From assembly GCA_964472525.1 (NCBI GenBank), contig CAYYLL010000019.1:1-52178 (forward strand): a stretch of DNA of 52,178 nt, read 5' to 3'. Under the pieces are notes generated by a model. It made no database searches. It saw nothing but the letters and a program-made list of their open reading frames with translations, and was not told the origin of the DNA. This DNA is from SZUA-37 sp964472525. GTDB lineage: Bacteria > Pseudomonadota > Gammaproteobacteria > UBA6429 > Thiohalophilaceae. Position numbers and translations under genes: made by a program. This document shows, piece by piece, positions 9,169-16,799 of the stretch (its first letter is position 1; the number at the start of each line of letters is the position of its first letter).

Positions 9169-9732
9169 ATGGCACGCGCAACGGACAATATATTACGCAT
9201 TATTGGTGGACAGTGGCGTGGACGAAAGTTAAGTTTTCCTAAAGTGGAGGCTATCCGCCCAACACCAGCACGGGTGAGAGAAACATTATTCAACTGGTTG
9301 GCACCCATTATTCGGGGAGCTAATTGTCTGGATGCCTTTACTGGCAGCGGTGCATTGGGTTTTGAAGCATTATCGCGTGGTGCGGCATCCGTTACGATGT
9401 GTGACAGTGATGCAAAAATAATTTCGACATTAAAACAACATGCGGCATTATTAAAAACAACCCATGGTTTTTTTTTACAGACGGACGCAATTTCTTTTTT
9501 AAAACAAAATACACAAAAATTTGATGTGATTTTTCTGGATCCCCCCTTTGCATCTGATCTTTTGGGGCAATGTTTCAAAGTGTTATTAGAAAAAGATTGT
9601 TTAAATGTGGGGGCGATGATTTATGTTGAAGCGCCTGCAAAAGAGGATTTGCCCCTTATTCCTGCCAATTGGGGCAGTCATCGCAGTAAAAAAGCGGGCG
9701 ATGTGGCCTATTATTTGTTTATTAATGAGTAG
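9169..9732 (+). CDS. rsmD: 16S rRNA (guanine966-N2)-methyltransferase RsmD
   Basis: A 187-residue SAM-dependent rRNA methyltransferase. Family motifs include RIIGGQWRGRKL near the N-terminus, RPTPARVRETLFNWL, the SAM-binding LDAFTGSGALGFEALSRGA and catalytic DPPF (about residues 124-127). It starts 7 nt after the upstream M16 gene, and coaD follows at a 21-nt gap; rsmD-coaD adjacency is common in proteobacteria. It modifies the assembling 30S subunit in the cytosol. Confidence 0.95.
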   Translation: MARATDNILRIIGGQWRGRKLSFPKVEAIRPTPARVRETLFNWLAPIIRGANCLDAFTGSGALGFEALSRGAASVTMCDSDAKIISTLKQHAALLKTTHGFFLQTDAISFLKQNTQKFDVIFLDPPFASDLLGQCFKVLLEKDCLNVGAMIYVEAPAKEDLPLIPANWGSHRSKKAGDVAYYLFINE

Positions 9733-9753
9733 AGACTGCTCTATAATTTAATT

Positions 9754-10233
9754 ATGACAAAAATTGCAATCTATCCCGGCACCTTCGACCCTATTACCAA
9801 TGGGCATACCGATCTTATTGAACGCGCCACCTACTTATTCGACAAAGTTATTGTGGCGGTGGCAAAGGCAACAAGCAAGTCGCCGGTCTTTACCCTCGAT
9901 GAACGAGTATCATTAGCGTCAGATGTTTTAAGCCCGTTGGAAAATGTTGAAGTCTGCGGCTTTGATATTTTGCTTGTCAAATTTATGCAGCAAAAAGAGG
10001 CGACTATTATTTTGCGTGGATTGCGAGCGGTGTCTGACTTTGAATACGAGTTTCAACTTGCCAGTATGAACCGGCATTTAAGCGACAAAATTGAAACGGT
10101 ATTTCTAACCCCTGCCGAACAATATACATTTATATCCTCAAGTTTAGTGCGGGAAATTGCACGCTTGGGCGGCGATGTATCTCAGTTTGTTAATCCTAAT
10201 GTTGTGGCTGCGTTAAAAGAACAATTAGGCTAA
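9754..10233 (+). CDS. coaD: Phosphopantetheine adenylyltransferase CoaD
   Basis: A 159-residue enzyme of coenzyme A synthesis that adenylates 4'-phosphopantetheine. It shows the nucleotidyltransferase motif YPGTFDPITNGH at the N-terminus, RGLRAVSDFEYEFQLASMNR in the middle and SSSLVREIARLGGDVS near the C-terminus. Length and motif spacing match the family. It is in line with rsmD and the ferredoxin gene and probably shares their transcript. Confidence 0.97.
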   Translation: MTKIAIYPGTFDPITNGHTDLIERATYLFDKVIVAVAKATSKSPVFTLDERVSLASDVLSPLENVEVCGFDILLVKFMQQKEATIILRGLRAVSDFEYEFQLASMNRHLSDKIETVFLTPAEQYTFISSSLVREIARLGGDVSQFVNPNVVAALKEQLG

Positions 10234-10282
10234 AATAGCTATTCCAGTTTGTTTTATTACGTAGCTTTCAAAAAGAGATCCC

Positions 10283-10534
10283 ATGGCCTTATTTATAACT
10301 GATGAATGTATCAATTGTGACGTATGTGAACCAGAGTGCCCGAACGGTGCGATTACTCAAGGTGAAGAAATATACGAAATCGATCCTGACTTGTGTACCG
10401 AATGTGTTGGCCATTTCCCAGAGTCACAGTGCATTGAGGTGTGTCCTGTTGATTGCATACTGATAGACCCTAATAAAAAAGAAACCCAGGATGAACTGAT
10501 GTCAAAATACGAAGTATTAGTGGGTAAAACCTGA
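10283..10534 (+). CDS. 2[4Fe-4S] ferredoxin, YfhL/Chromatium type
   Basis: An 83-residue bacterial ferredoxin. Cluster motifs are CINCDVCEPECPNG and CTECVGHFPESQCIEVCP. The six to eight residue insertion between the second and third cysteines of the second motif, plus the C-terminal extension, are typical of the Chromatium vinosum-type ferredoxins with very low potentials. It sits directly after coaD, an arrangement seen in many gammaproteobacteria. The electron partner is not evident here. Confidence 0.93.
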   Translation: MALFITDECINCDVCEPECPNGAITQGEEIYEIDPDLCTECVGHFPESQCIEVCPVDCILIDPNKKETQDELMSKYEVLVGKT

Positions 10535-10554
10535 TTTCTATAAAGTTAAAACAG

Positions 10555-10578
10555 GTCATTACGCTCGATCGTAATGAC
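10555..10578. repeat. Perfect 9-bp inverted repeat between ferredoxin and ggt
   Basis: The arms are GTCATTACG / CGTAATGAC around a 6-nt loop (CTCGAT). There is no T-run after it, so it is a weak terminator at best. It may act as an mRNA end-protecting hairpin after the ferredoxin gene. Confidence 0.5.
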
Positions 10579-10598
10579 AAATCACAAAAGGCTTGTTG

Positions 10599-12293
10599 AT
10601 GAAAAATCGTGGTCAAAAGTATTTTTCTTTTCCTTATGTTTTTGCGGCATTATTTTTTTTACTTCATCTTTCTATGGTTAATGCCAATACATCTCGTCAG
10701 GCTGCTATTGCAACTGCCCATCCCCTTGCAACACTCGCGGGTGAAAAAATATTAAAGCAAGGTGGTAATGCATTTGATGCTGCCGTTGCTATCAGTGCAA
10801 CACTGGCCGTGGTTGAACCTTTTAGTTCGGGGATAGGGGGCGGAGGATTCTGGTTACTAGAGGATGCAAAAACTAAAAAAAATATTATGATCGATGGCCG
10901 TGAAACCGCACCGCTAGCCGCAACCGAAACCTTGTATCAGAACGCACAAGGCAATGTGATAAAAGGTTTATCCATTAATGGCGCACTTGCTGCGGGTATT
11001 CCCGGGGAGCCTGCTGCACTAGCGTATATCGCTAAAAAATATGGCCGCCTACCTTTGAGTCAGTCATTAGCACCTGCTATTAAGGTGGCGCAGCGTGGTT
11101 TTAAAGTGAGCCCAATGTACCGACGTATGGCCAGTTTTCGTTTGAAAGAATTAAGGAAGTCAGCCGCAGCGGCCAAAGTATTTTTGTATCGTAACAAAGT
11201 ACCGCATCTTGGGTATTTTATAAAACAACCTGATTTAGCTCGAACATTGCAAACGATTGCGACAAAAGGTCGAGCTGGTTTTTATCAGGGAAGGGTTGCA
11301 AAGGCATTAGTAAAGGGCGTGCGTGCGGCTAATGGGGTGTGGAGTTTAAAAGATTTAAGTGCGTATCGTGCTAAGGAACGTCAGCCGATTATTGGTCAAT
11401 ACAAACACTATAAAATTATTTCCGCCGCACCGCCTTCTTCGGGTGGAATAGCATTAGTAACCATGCTGAATGTACTAAAGCAGTATCATCTGGAAAAAAT
11501 ACAACCTGCACAACGTATACATATTATCGTTGAAGCAATGCGTCGTGCTTATCGCGACCGTGCCGAATTTTTAGGTGATACAGATTTTATTACTGTACCG
11601 GTTAAAAAATTAATCAGTCAGTCTTATGCTAAACAGTTAGCAAAAACAATTTCAACTAAAATGGCAACCCCCAGTTCAGCATTAAAGGCTGCCGTGCCAG
11701 TGCCACAAGGGCAGCATACAACCCATTTTTCGGTTGTGGATAAGGACGGTAATAAAGTTTCGGCAACCTTAAGCATTAATTATCCATTTGGTTCCTGCTT
11801 TATGCCCCCGGGTACTGGGGTGTTACTCAATGATGAGATGGATGACTTTTCTTCCAAGCCAGGTACGCCGAATGTGTATGGGTTAGTGGGTAATAAAAAT
11901 AATGCAATTGAGCCGGGCAAACGGATGTTATCGAGCATGTCACCTACGATAGTCGAGAATATCAACAACGGTGATTATGCCATCATCGGCACTCCCGGAG
12001 GCAGTCGTATTATTACCATGGTGCTGCATGGTATTCTTGGTTTTGTCGAAGGTAAGTCTGCAAAAGCTATCGTGAGTCAGCCACGTTATCATCATCAATA
12101 TTTGCCGGATGTCATTCAAATTGAGAAAGCTGCAATTAACAATAAAATACGTAAAAACTTAAAGCGTATGCACTATACGTTAAAAGAATTAAATGGCTCG
12201 TATGGGAATATGCAGCTTGTTATCGATCGGAATCATAAAATAACGGCAGCCAGTGATCCTCGCGGTGAAGGTTTGGCTGTTATTATTAAATAG
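10599..12293 (+). CDS. ggt: Gamma-glutamyltransferase, exported
   Basis: A 565-residue periplasmic gamma-glutamyltranspeptidase that hydrolyses or transfers the gamma-glutamyl group of glutathione. It has a signal peptide (FPYVFAALFFLLHLSMVNA). The N-terminal nucleophile after self-cleavage is Thr374 in the TTHFSVVDKDGN motif, and the substrate-binding SSMSPTIV and GTPGGSRII motifs are present. The ATG at 10599 is chosen over an in-frame TTG at 10593 because AAAAGG lies 8 nt upstream. It is well separated from the ferredoxin gene by a hairpin, so it may have its own promoter. With gshB and a HyuA-type protein in the same window it points to glutathione turnover. Confidence 0.94.
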   Translation: MKNRGQKYFSFPYVFAALFFLLHLSMVNANTSRQAAIATAHPLATLAGEKILKQGGNAFDAAVAISATLAVVEPFSSGIGGGGFWLLEDAKTKKNIMIDGRETAPLAATETLYQNAQGNVIKGLSINGALAAGIPGEPAALAYIAKKYGRLPLSQSLAPAIKVAQRGFKVSPMYRRMASFRLKELRKSAAAAKVFLYRNKVPHLGYFIKQPDLARTLQTIATKGRAGFYQGRVAKALVKGVRAANGVWSLKDLSAYRAKERQPIIGQYKHYKIISAAPPSSGGIALVTMLNVLKQYHLEKIQPAQRIHIIVEAMRRAYRDRAEFLGDTDFITVPVKKLISQSYAKQLAKTISTKMATPSSALKAAVPVPQGQHTTHFSVVDKDGNKVSATLSINYPFGSCFMPPGTGVLLNDEMDDFSSKPGTPNVYGLVGNKNNAIEPGKRMLSSMSPTIVENINNGDYAIIGTPGGSRIITMVLHGILGFVEGKSAKAIVSQPRYHHQYLPDVIQIEKAAINNKIRKNLKRMHYTLKELNGSYGNMQLVIDRNHKITAASDPRGEGLAVIIK

Positions 12294-12330
12294 CCAGATT
12301 GTCGAGTCAGTACAGATTAGTCATATCGAA

Positions 12331-14034
12331 TTAAATTTTATACTGGCTAACCAACATGTGTAGGTTTTCAGCGAGTTGATTGAGCTCAGTACTGGCAGCT
12401 TTGATCTGTGATGAATTATTATCACCGTGTGCAGCGAGGTCATTGACGGTATGAATACTTTTGTTAATTTCTTCGGATACCACACTTTGTTCTTCCAATG
12501 CGGTGGCAATTTGAGTGTTGATAGATGAGATATTAGCCACCGATTGGGTGATAACATCTAACGAGCCTTCTGCTTGCGTTGCTTGGTCAACACTTGCTGT
12601 TGCTGTAGCAACCCCTTTATCCATAACCGCAACCGCATCCAATGTGCCGCTTTGAATACCTTCAATCATTTCCTGAATTTCAATGGTTGATTGTTGGGTA
12701 CGACTTGCGAGGGTTCGCACTTCATCGGCAACAACTGCAAAGCCTCGACCTTGTTCACCCGCACGCGCAGCCTCAATAGCGGCATTCAATGCCAGTAAAT
12801 TTGTTTGTTCGGCTACACCTTTGATAACGTCCAGTACCGAACCAATGCTTTCACTGTTTGATTTTAAAGTTTGGATCACTTTAGCGGCATGTTGCACATC
12901 ATTTGAAAGGGCTTTAATAATATTAATATTATCCTGCACTACTTTTTGTCCTGAATGTGCGGATTGTTCGGCATTTTGAGCTGATGTTTCCGCCTCGCTA
13001 GTTTTAGCTGCGATTTCCTGCACAGTCGATGACATTTCATTAATCGCTGTTGCGATATTATTGATTTGCATGTTCTGTTGATGTGAGTCAGCTTGTGCTG
13101 AGTCTGTTACATCGGCCATGGATGACGCGGCATTTTTAAGTTGTTGGGCGGTGTTATTAATATTAGTCACAAAGTCTTTATGGTTGGCTATTAAATGATT
13201 AAAACCGGTAGCAAGCCCAGCAATTTCATCCTTACCTTTAGTTTCAAGTTGTTGGGTTAAGTCGGTATTACCGGATGCAAGCTCATCGATACCCGTTTGT
13301 AACGAAGCAATCGGTTTGGCTATAGACTTTTTATATACGAGATAAATGGCCATTATAGTAATAAGAAGCATAATAATCAGTGCGAAGGTAATTTTGTCAC
13401 TAAGGAAATTACTGGCTGTAATTTGACTGCTAATATCGCTGTCTATTTCAAGAACGCCCCTGACATCACCCAGTTTCCAGTCATTTTTAGGTGTGTCTGG
13501 ATGGCTATTATGGCAATTGACACACCCCTGAGCCACCATTTTATCGGCAATGGCAACACGTACAACGTATTTCCCATTATGTTCAACTTCCTTAACATAG
13601 ACCTTATTTGGGTTTTTATTCAGAAAGGTCCACGCGGATAACTGGAACTTGTCTAATTTGCGTGATTGTCGATTAGGGAAAGGGTAAGCACTGTAAAGAT
13701 TTACCGTAGTACCTTTATCTTTTAATAATTTGCTAATATCGTGAATCATCGTGGCGGGTAACGGGAACGCATTCGGGTTATTTTTATGATTGATAGCAGG
13801 CTTCATCTTGGAACCGGCTTTAACCTTGCGCACAATATTTTGTACATAATATTTTCGAAGCACTTTAAATTGAATGGCGGTTTGCTGTGCCGATTCTATC
13901 GCACCATTAATAGATTGTTGCTTGATTTGGCCGGGGATATAGAGGGTTAGTGCAATAATGGACAAAGCGAGAATAGTGCTAATCGGTGCGACTAGTTTCC
14001 AGTACAAACCACCGAATTTAAATCTACCTAACAT
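12331..14034 (-). CDS. Methyl-accepting chemotaxis receptor with c-type haem sensor domain (DUF3365-like)
   Basis: A 567-residue receptor. TM1 is at about 14-34, the periplasmic sensor at about 35-210, TM2 at about 214-234, followed by HAMP (about 235-290) and the signalling hairpin with tip NLLALNAAIEAARAGEQGRG. The sensor carries a covalent haem motif CVNCH (171-175), and the following HP...W..GDVRGVLEI pattern fits the Tll0287/DUF3365 haem-binding family. This makes it a likely periplasmic redox, oxygen or NO receptor. The cytoplasmic domain is long and complete. No che genes adjoin it; the nearest are the Pil-Chp genes. Its 3' end converges on ggt. Confidence 0.88.
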   Translation of the reverse strand: MLGRFKFGGLYWKLVAPISTILALSIIALTLYIPGQIKQQSINGAIESAQQTAIQFKVLRKYYVQNIVRKVKAGSKMKPAINHKNNPNAFPLPATMIHDISKLLKDKGTTVNLYSAYPFPNRQSRKLDKFQLSAWTFLNKNPNKVYVKEVEHNGKYVVRVAIADKMVAQGCVNCHNSHPDTPKNDWKLGDVRGVLEIDSDISSQITASNFLSDKITFALIIMLLITIMAIYLVYKKSIAKPIASLQTGIDELASGNTDLTQQLETKGKDEIAGLATGFNHLIANHKDFVTNINNTAQQLKNAASSMADVTDSAQADSHQQNMQINNIATAINEMSSTVQEIAAKTSEAETSAQNAEQSAHSGQKVVQDNINIIKALSNDVQHAAKVIQTLKSNSESIGSVLDVIKGVAEQTNLLALNAAIEAARAGEQGRGFAVVADEVRTLASRTQQSTIEIQEMIEGIQSGTLDAVAVMDKGVATATASVDQATQAEGSLDVITQSVANISSINTQIATALEEQSVVSEEINKSIHTVNDLAAHGDNNSSQIKAASTELNQLAENLHMLVSQYKI

Positions 14035-14114
14035 GTGTTTTTTCCTGATTTATATAATTGTTGATTACAAGCTCTTTTCAATAAAGAGGCTGAAAGATCC
14101 TAGATACTTGATGC

Positions 14115-14142
14115 ATAGCGGCTAAAGCCGAGAAAGACTTTA
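14115..14142 (-). promoter_or_regulatory. Possible sigma-28 (FliA) promoter of the chemoreceptor gene
   Basis: On the minus strand TAAAGTCT and GCCGCTAT are separated by 12 nt. The sigma-28 consensus is TAAAGTTT-N11-GCCGATAA, so the elements match well but the spacing is one base long. The palindrome CGGCTAAAGCCG (14119-14130) overlaps it. The placement about 80 nt before the receptor ATG is sensible. It is a weak call. Confidence 0.35.
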
Positions 14143-14218
14143 ATATTGGTGATTATAAATATTTGCCGCACCAGACTGATGCAAATTTGTGGGTTCAATG
14201 GTTTAAAGTAAGCACTTA

Positions 14219-14956
14219 CTATTGGATATGTCTAATTAATGCTTTAAAAAATGAATGTATTCGATTGGCATTAGTGCCTCCATCGCCACCGGTGGCACGG
14301 GAAGTGGAGCGCATATCTATCCGGCTATGAGTTTTATCCATCGCAGTGATATGAATAACCACATCATCCTTAAAACCAAACCAGAACGTGGATGCAGTTG
14401 CTTCTATATGTAACGCATCCCTGTCGGGCTCCCAGAGTTTCCAGCCTTTGTGATGGATAACCTCAATAACAAGATCAAAGGCTTTGTCTGCTGGCACGGG
14501 TAAGGTTAGGGGCTTAATGTCAGGATAAAATTCATCCTGCAAGGTTTCAGTTTCAAAACCACCGTATGTTCGGGCGTTGGGTGCAGACCAATATGACGGT
14601 GGGTTTTCGGTATTGGTACTAATGTCTGAAATAGGTGCGGAGGTTTGTTTGGCTTCTTTCCATGATTGTAAAAAGAACAACATAGGTACACTAATAATTA
14701 AACCCAACAAGCTATAAACAAACCCACGACGTCTGTTACCGGGGCGTGCTGTGATAAGCCCGAGCAAGCACAGTACTGAACCAAAAATCCCCGTATAGGC
14801 TGCCCATTTAAGAATGATAACGGCGAAATTATAATCCCACCAACCAATACGGCTACCCAACGGAGCTGATATCGCAACAAGTATCGCGACAATATTAAAT
14901 CCAAAACCGATAATGGCGGGTTGATAGAGCGGCTTTTTATAAATTTGATGTTGCAT
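14219..14956 (-). CDS. DUF1499-domain membrane protein
   Basis: A 245-residue protein with three hydrophobic segments in the first 110 residues (about 13-33, 46-66, 81-98) and a C-terminal soluble DUF1499 domain (about 125-243) with LPVPADKAFDLVIEVI, TASTFWFGFKDDVVIHI and IDMRSTSRATGGDGGTNA. DUF1499 proteins are widespread and have no established function. The last motif (RS.SR.G..D.G.N..RI) is the most conserved part. It is separated from the chemoreceptor by 184 nt and is probably an independent unit. Confidence 0.8.
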   Translation of the reverse strand: MQHQIYKKPLYQPAIIGFGFNIVAILVAISAPLGSRIGWWDYNFAVIILKWAAYTGIFGSVLCLLGLITARPGNRRRGFVYSLLGLIISVPMLFFLQSWKEAKQTSAPISDISTNTENPPSYWSAPNARTYGGFETETLQDEFYPDIKPLTLPVPADKAFDLVIEVIHHKGWKLWEPDRDALHIEATASTFWFGFKDDVVIHITAMDKTHSRIDMRSTSRATGGDGGTNANRIHSFFKALIRHIQ

Positions 14957-15137
14957 TGCTTTTGCTATTGGATGACTTTAACTATAAAGAGTTTAGAACA
15001 AATTATAGAAGATATTTGCAGAGCTTATTATTAAATATCAGGTAGGTAAATATTCCGCAATTAAAAAACGAAATACTTCACTCTCAGGCCAATAATTACC
15101 CTGCAATATTTAATGTGGATTCAGCCGGTTATTAGAA

Positions 15138-15151
15138 TTGATCTGGATCAT
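15138..15151 (+). promoter_or_regulatory. FNR/DNR-like palindrome upstream of module A
   Basis: TTGAT-CTGG-ATCAT matches TTGAT-N4-ATCAA at nine of ten positions. It lies about 80 nt before the conserved leader block; the perfect site of module B lies 61 nt before its block. This suggests anaerobic control of both modules. Confidence 0.5.
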
Positions 15152-15232
15152 AAAGATTGTTTGTTTTAATCAGCCCCTGCAAAACGTTATTACCGATTGG
15201 ACTGATTCCAAAAGAGTAGAGTGCTAAGACTT

Positions 15233-15299
15233 AATCAGGGGTCCCTGATCGGGGGATTGATACCTCACGATGAAGTCACTAGATTTAGCAGTATGAGAG
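15233..15299 (+). promoter_or_regulatory. Conserved leader element, copy A
   Basis: A 67-nt block that matches copy B (24778-24844) at 60 of 67 positions, with six of the seven differences being transitions. It contains a foldable CCCT-GATC-GGGG stem; in copy B the same stem is CCCC-GATC-GGGG, so the change keeps pairing (U-G for C-G). A second possible stem is GAT..TCA / TGA..GTC just downstream. It lies about 40-50 nt upstream of the ribosome site. I do not recognise it as any known riboswitch class. Confidence 0.5.
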
Positions 15300-15353
15300 A
15301 CAGCAGTATAATTTTTTACCCATATAGATAAAAAATAAGGGAGGCCTTTTAAT

Positions 15354-15521
15354 ATGCAACACCTAAAACGATTCATTGTGTTAATTAGTCTGACCTTGGT
15401 ATTGAGTGCTTGTGGTGGTGGCGGAGGTGGTAGTCCTGCGAGCAGCACGGGCGGTAGTACATCGGTCAGCAATAATAGCAACTGGAACCAGTTAACTTGG
15501 GATAAGGATAACTGGAAATAA
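15354..15521 (+). CDS. Small lipoprotein with C-terminal W-rich motif, copy A
   Basis: A 55-residue open frame. It has a positively charged start (MQHLKRF), a hydrophobic core and lipobox LSAC (Cys20), then a Gly/Ser/Asn-rich linker and the end NWNQLTWDKDNWK. A strong AGGGAGG site precedes the ATG. A near-identical copy (53 residues) lies at 24910-25071 in the same setting, and conservation of both ends while the linker length varies supports real translation. The function is unknown. Its constant pairing with the next gene suggests it anchors, or works with, that secreted protein. Confidence 0.8.
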   Translation: MQHLKRFIVLISLTLVLSACGGGGGGSPASSTGGSTSVSNNSNWNQLTWDKDNWK

Positions 15522-15549
15522 TATTAGGAATATTAGTGGGAGAAGGAAA

Positions 15550-16620
15550 ATGATTAAACAAATAAGTATTCTTTTTTTAGGCCTAAGTTTAGGCGGGTTT
15601 TTAAATACGGCGGTGGCAAGCAGTGTCACTATTCCAAATACATTTAACTCCGGCACACCGGCGGTGGCGGCAGAAGTGAATGGTAATTTTACTGCCATTA
15701 AGACTTCAATCAATGACAACGATAGTCGTATTACTGCATTGGAGGTAACCATTAGTGCTTTGCAAACCAGTCTGAACGCGGCAAATACAAAGATCACTAC
15801 ATTACAAAATAAAATGGCCACGGTACAAGCTAACTCGGTACTGGCCTTAGATGGTAACCTCATTTATACCACCGATGCCAATGGCTACGCCATGGCGCAG
15901 TTTACGGGTGTGAATGTGCAGGTGGTTAACGGGGTAAACGAAACAACGGTTAATGGACTGGGTAATTTAATTGTTGGTTATAACAACCCGAATATATCCG
16001 GTGTAATGGTGTGTTCCGATGGTCAGTACACTACCCAGACTACCTGCACGACTAACGGCCAAATTTGGACGCGAGACCACAAGTCAGGTTCTCACAATCT
16101 AGTCGTTGGAGACCAAAACAGCTACTCCCAGTATGGTGGGGTGGTATTCGGTTATCAAAATGCTATCAACCGAGGTTATGCTAGCGTTAGCGGCGGCAGT
16201 AGAAACATCGCCAGTGGATCATTCAGTAACATCAGTAGTGGCTTTAAGAATATTGCTAGCGGGACATTTAGTAGTATTGGCGGTGGTCGTAGCAATACCG
16301 CCAGCGGAAGCGATAGCAGTGTTAGCGGCGGGGAATTTAACACGGCCAGTGGACCCTACGGTAGTGTTAGTGGTGGTTATAGTAATATCGCTAGTGGAGG
16401 GTTCAGTAGTGTCAGTGGTGGCGGCAACAACATCGCAAGTGCGGGTTACAGTAGTGTCAGTGCTGGTAAGAACAACAAGGCCAACAATAACTACAGCAGT
16501 GTCAGTGGTGGCCATAGCAATACTGCTAGTGGAACCTATAGCAGCGTTAGCGGTGGCAACTTTCATAGTGCGCCAGCAATGTATAACTGGCGAGCAGGGA
16601 CATTATTGGAGGCTCAATAA
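15550..16620 (+). CDS. Secreted fibre-like protein with YadA-head-type repeats, module A
   Basis: A 356-residue protein. It has a signal peptide (MIKQISILFLGLSLGGFLNTAVAS), then a short conserved segment (SVTIPNTFNSGTPAVAAEVN, NFTAIK) nearly identical to module B. A heptad-rich coiled coil follows (about 58-100), then a linker with CSDGQYTTQTTC, then about nine 15-residue repeats of the type N.ASG.YSSVSGG. (204-338), which resemble the left-handed beta-roll of trimeric autotransporter heads. There is no YadA-type membrane anchor at the C-terminus (ends NWRAGTLLEAQ). A coiled coil plus beta-roll suggests a trimeric fibre. The adhesin idea is inference. The ribosome site is GGGAGAAGG. Confidence 0.75.
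   Translation: MIKQISILFLGLSLGGFLNTAVASSVTIPNTFNSGTPAVAAEVNGNFTAIKTSINDNDSRITALEVTISALQTSLNAANTKITTLQNKMATVQANSVLALDGNLIYTTDANGYAMAQFTGVNVQVVNGVNETTVNGLGNLIVGYNNPNISGVMVCSDGQYTTQTTCTTNGQIWTRDHKSGSHNLVVGDQNSYSQYGGVVFGYQNAINRGYASVSGGSRNIASGSFSNISSGFKNIASGTFSSIGGGRSNTASGSDSSVSGGEFNTASGPYGSVSGGYSNIASGGFSSVSGGGNNIASAGYSSVSAGKNNKANNNYSSVSGGHSNTASGTYSSVSGGNFHSAPAMYNWRAGTLLEAQ
16159..16563 (+). repeat. 45-bp coding tandem repeats (YadA-head-like)
   Basis: About nine imperfect 45-bp units, each coding 15 residues with the core ASG..SSVSGG. Because the period is a multiple of three, long open frames appear in other frames and on the other strand, and these are artefacts. Unit number may vary between strains by slippage or recombination. 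Confidence 0.85.
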
Positions 16621-16632
16621 TATTTCATATTT

Positions 16633-16667
16633 TCCCTCGGGTATCTGTCAAGAGGTACCTTGAGGGA
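16633..16667 (+). terminator. Hairpin after module A
   Basis: TCCCTC...GAGGGA with an inner GGTA/TACC stem and a GTCA loop, 12 nt after the fibre-protein stop. No strong T-run follows, so termination may be factor-assisted. Confidence 0.5.
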
Positions 16668-16706
16668 TTAATAACTTACAAATTTAAAAAAAATAAGAAG
16701 GTTGTC

Positions 16707-16799
16707 ATGTTTAACAAAAGGGGTATTGGCATTGCGTTTATTTTACCCCTAACCCAGACATCATTTGTCGATTTATCTTTGTCATTAGATCTAGGGTAA
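16707..16799 (+). pseudogene. Possible truncated gene start at the nos boundary
   Basis: A 30-codon frame starting ATG with a good GAAGG site 5 nt upstream. The first residues (MFNKRGIGIAFIL) look like a signal peptide. After about ten codons it runs into the 3' end of nosL on the other strand and soon stops. This is what would be left if the nos block had been joined into the start of a third gene of module A. It may also be a chance frame. Confidence 0.35.

Larger units (their letters stand above)
14957..15353. other. Gene-free leader region upstream of module A
   Basis: About 400 nt between the divergent DUF1499 gene and the small lipoprotein gene. It holds an FNR-like palindrome (15138-15151) and a 67-nt block conserved upstream of module B (15233-15299). 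A strong AGGGAGG ribosome site lies at 15337-15345. Nothing else was recognised. Confidence 0.6.

Noticed and set aside
9123..9578. A 151-codon minus-strand frame opposite rsmD
   Set aside because: Covers the conserved RsmD SAM-binding motifs on the other strand; no recognisable product.
15233..15299. Known GEMM c-di-GMP riboswitch upstream of the lipoprotein genes
   Set aside because: The invariant parts of that class (such as GGCAAACC and GGGACGCAAAGCC-like segments) are absent.
16159..16563. Could the tandem repeats be a CRISPR array?
   Set aside because: The units are contiguous, coding, Gly/Ser-rich and without unique spacers; no cas genes are present.
16106..16663. A 185-codon open frame on the plus strand, and a 115-codon frame on the minus strand (16219-16566), across the repeats
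   Set aside because: The 45-bp repeat period keeps every frame open. The real frame has a signal peptide, coiled coil and family-like repeats; the others are low-complexity shadows.
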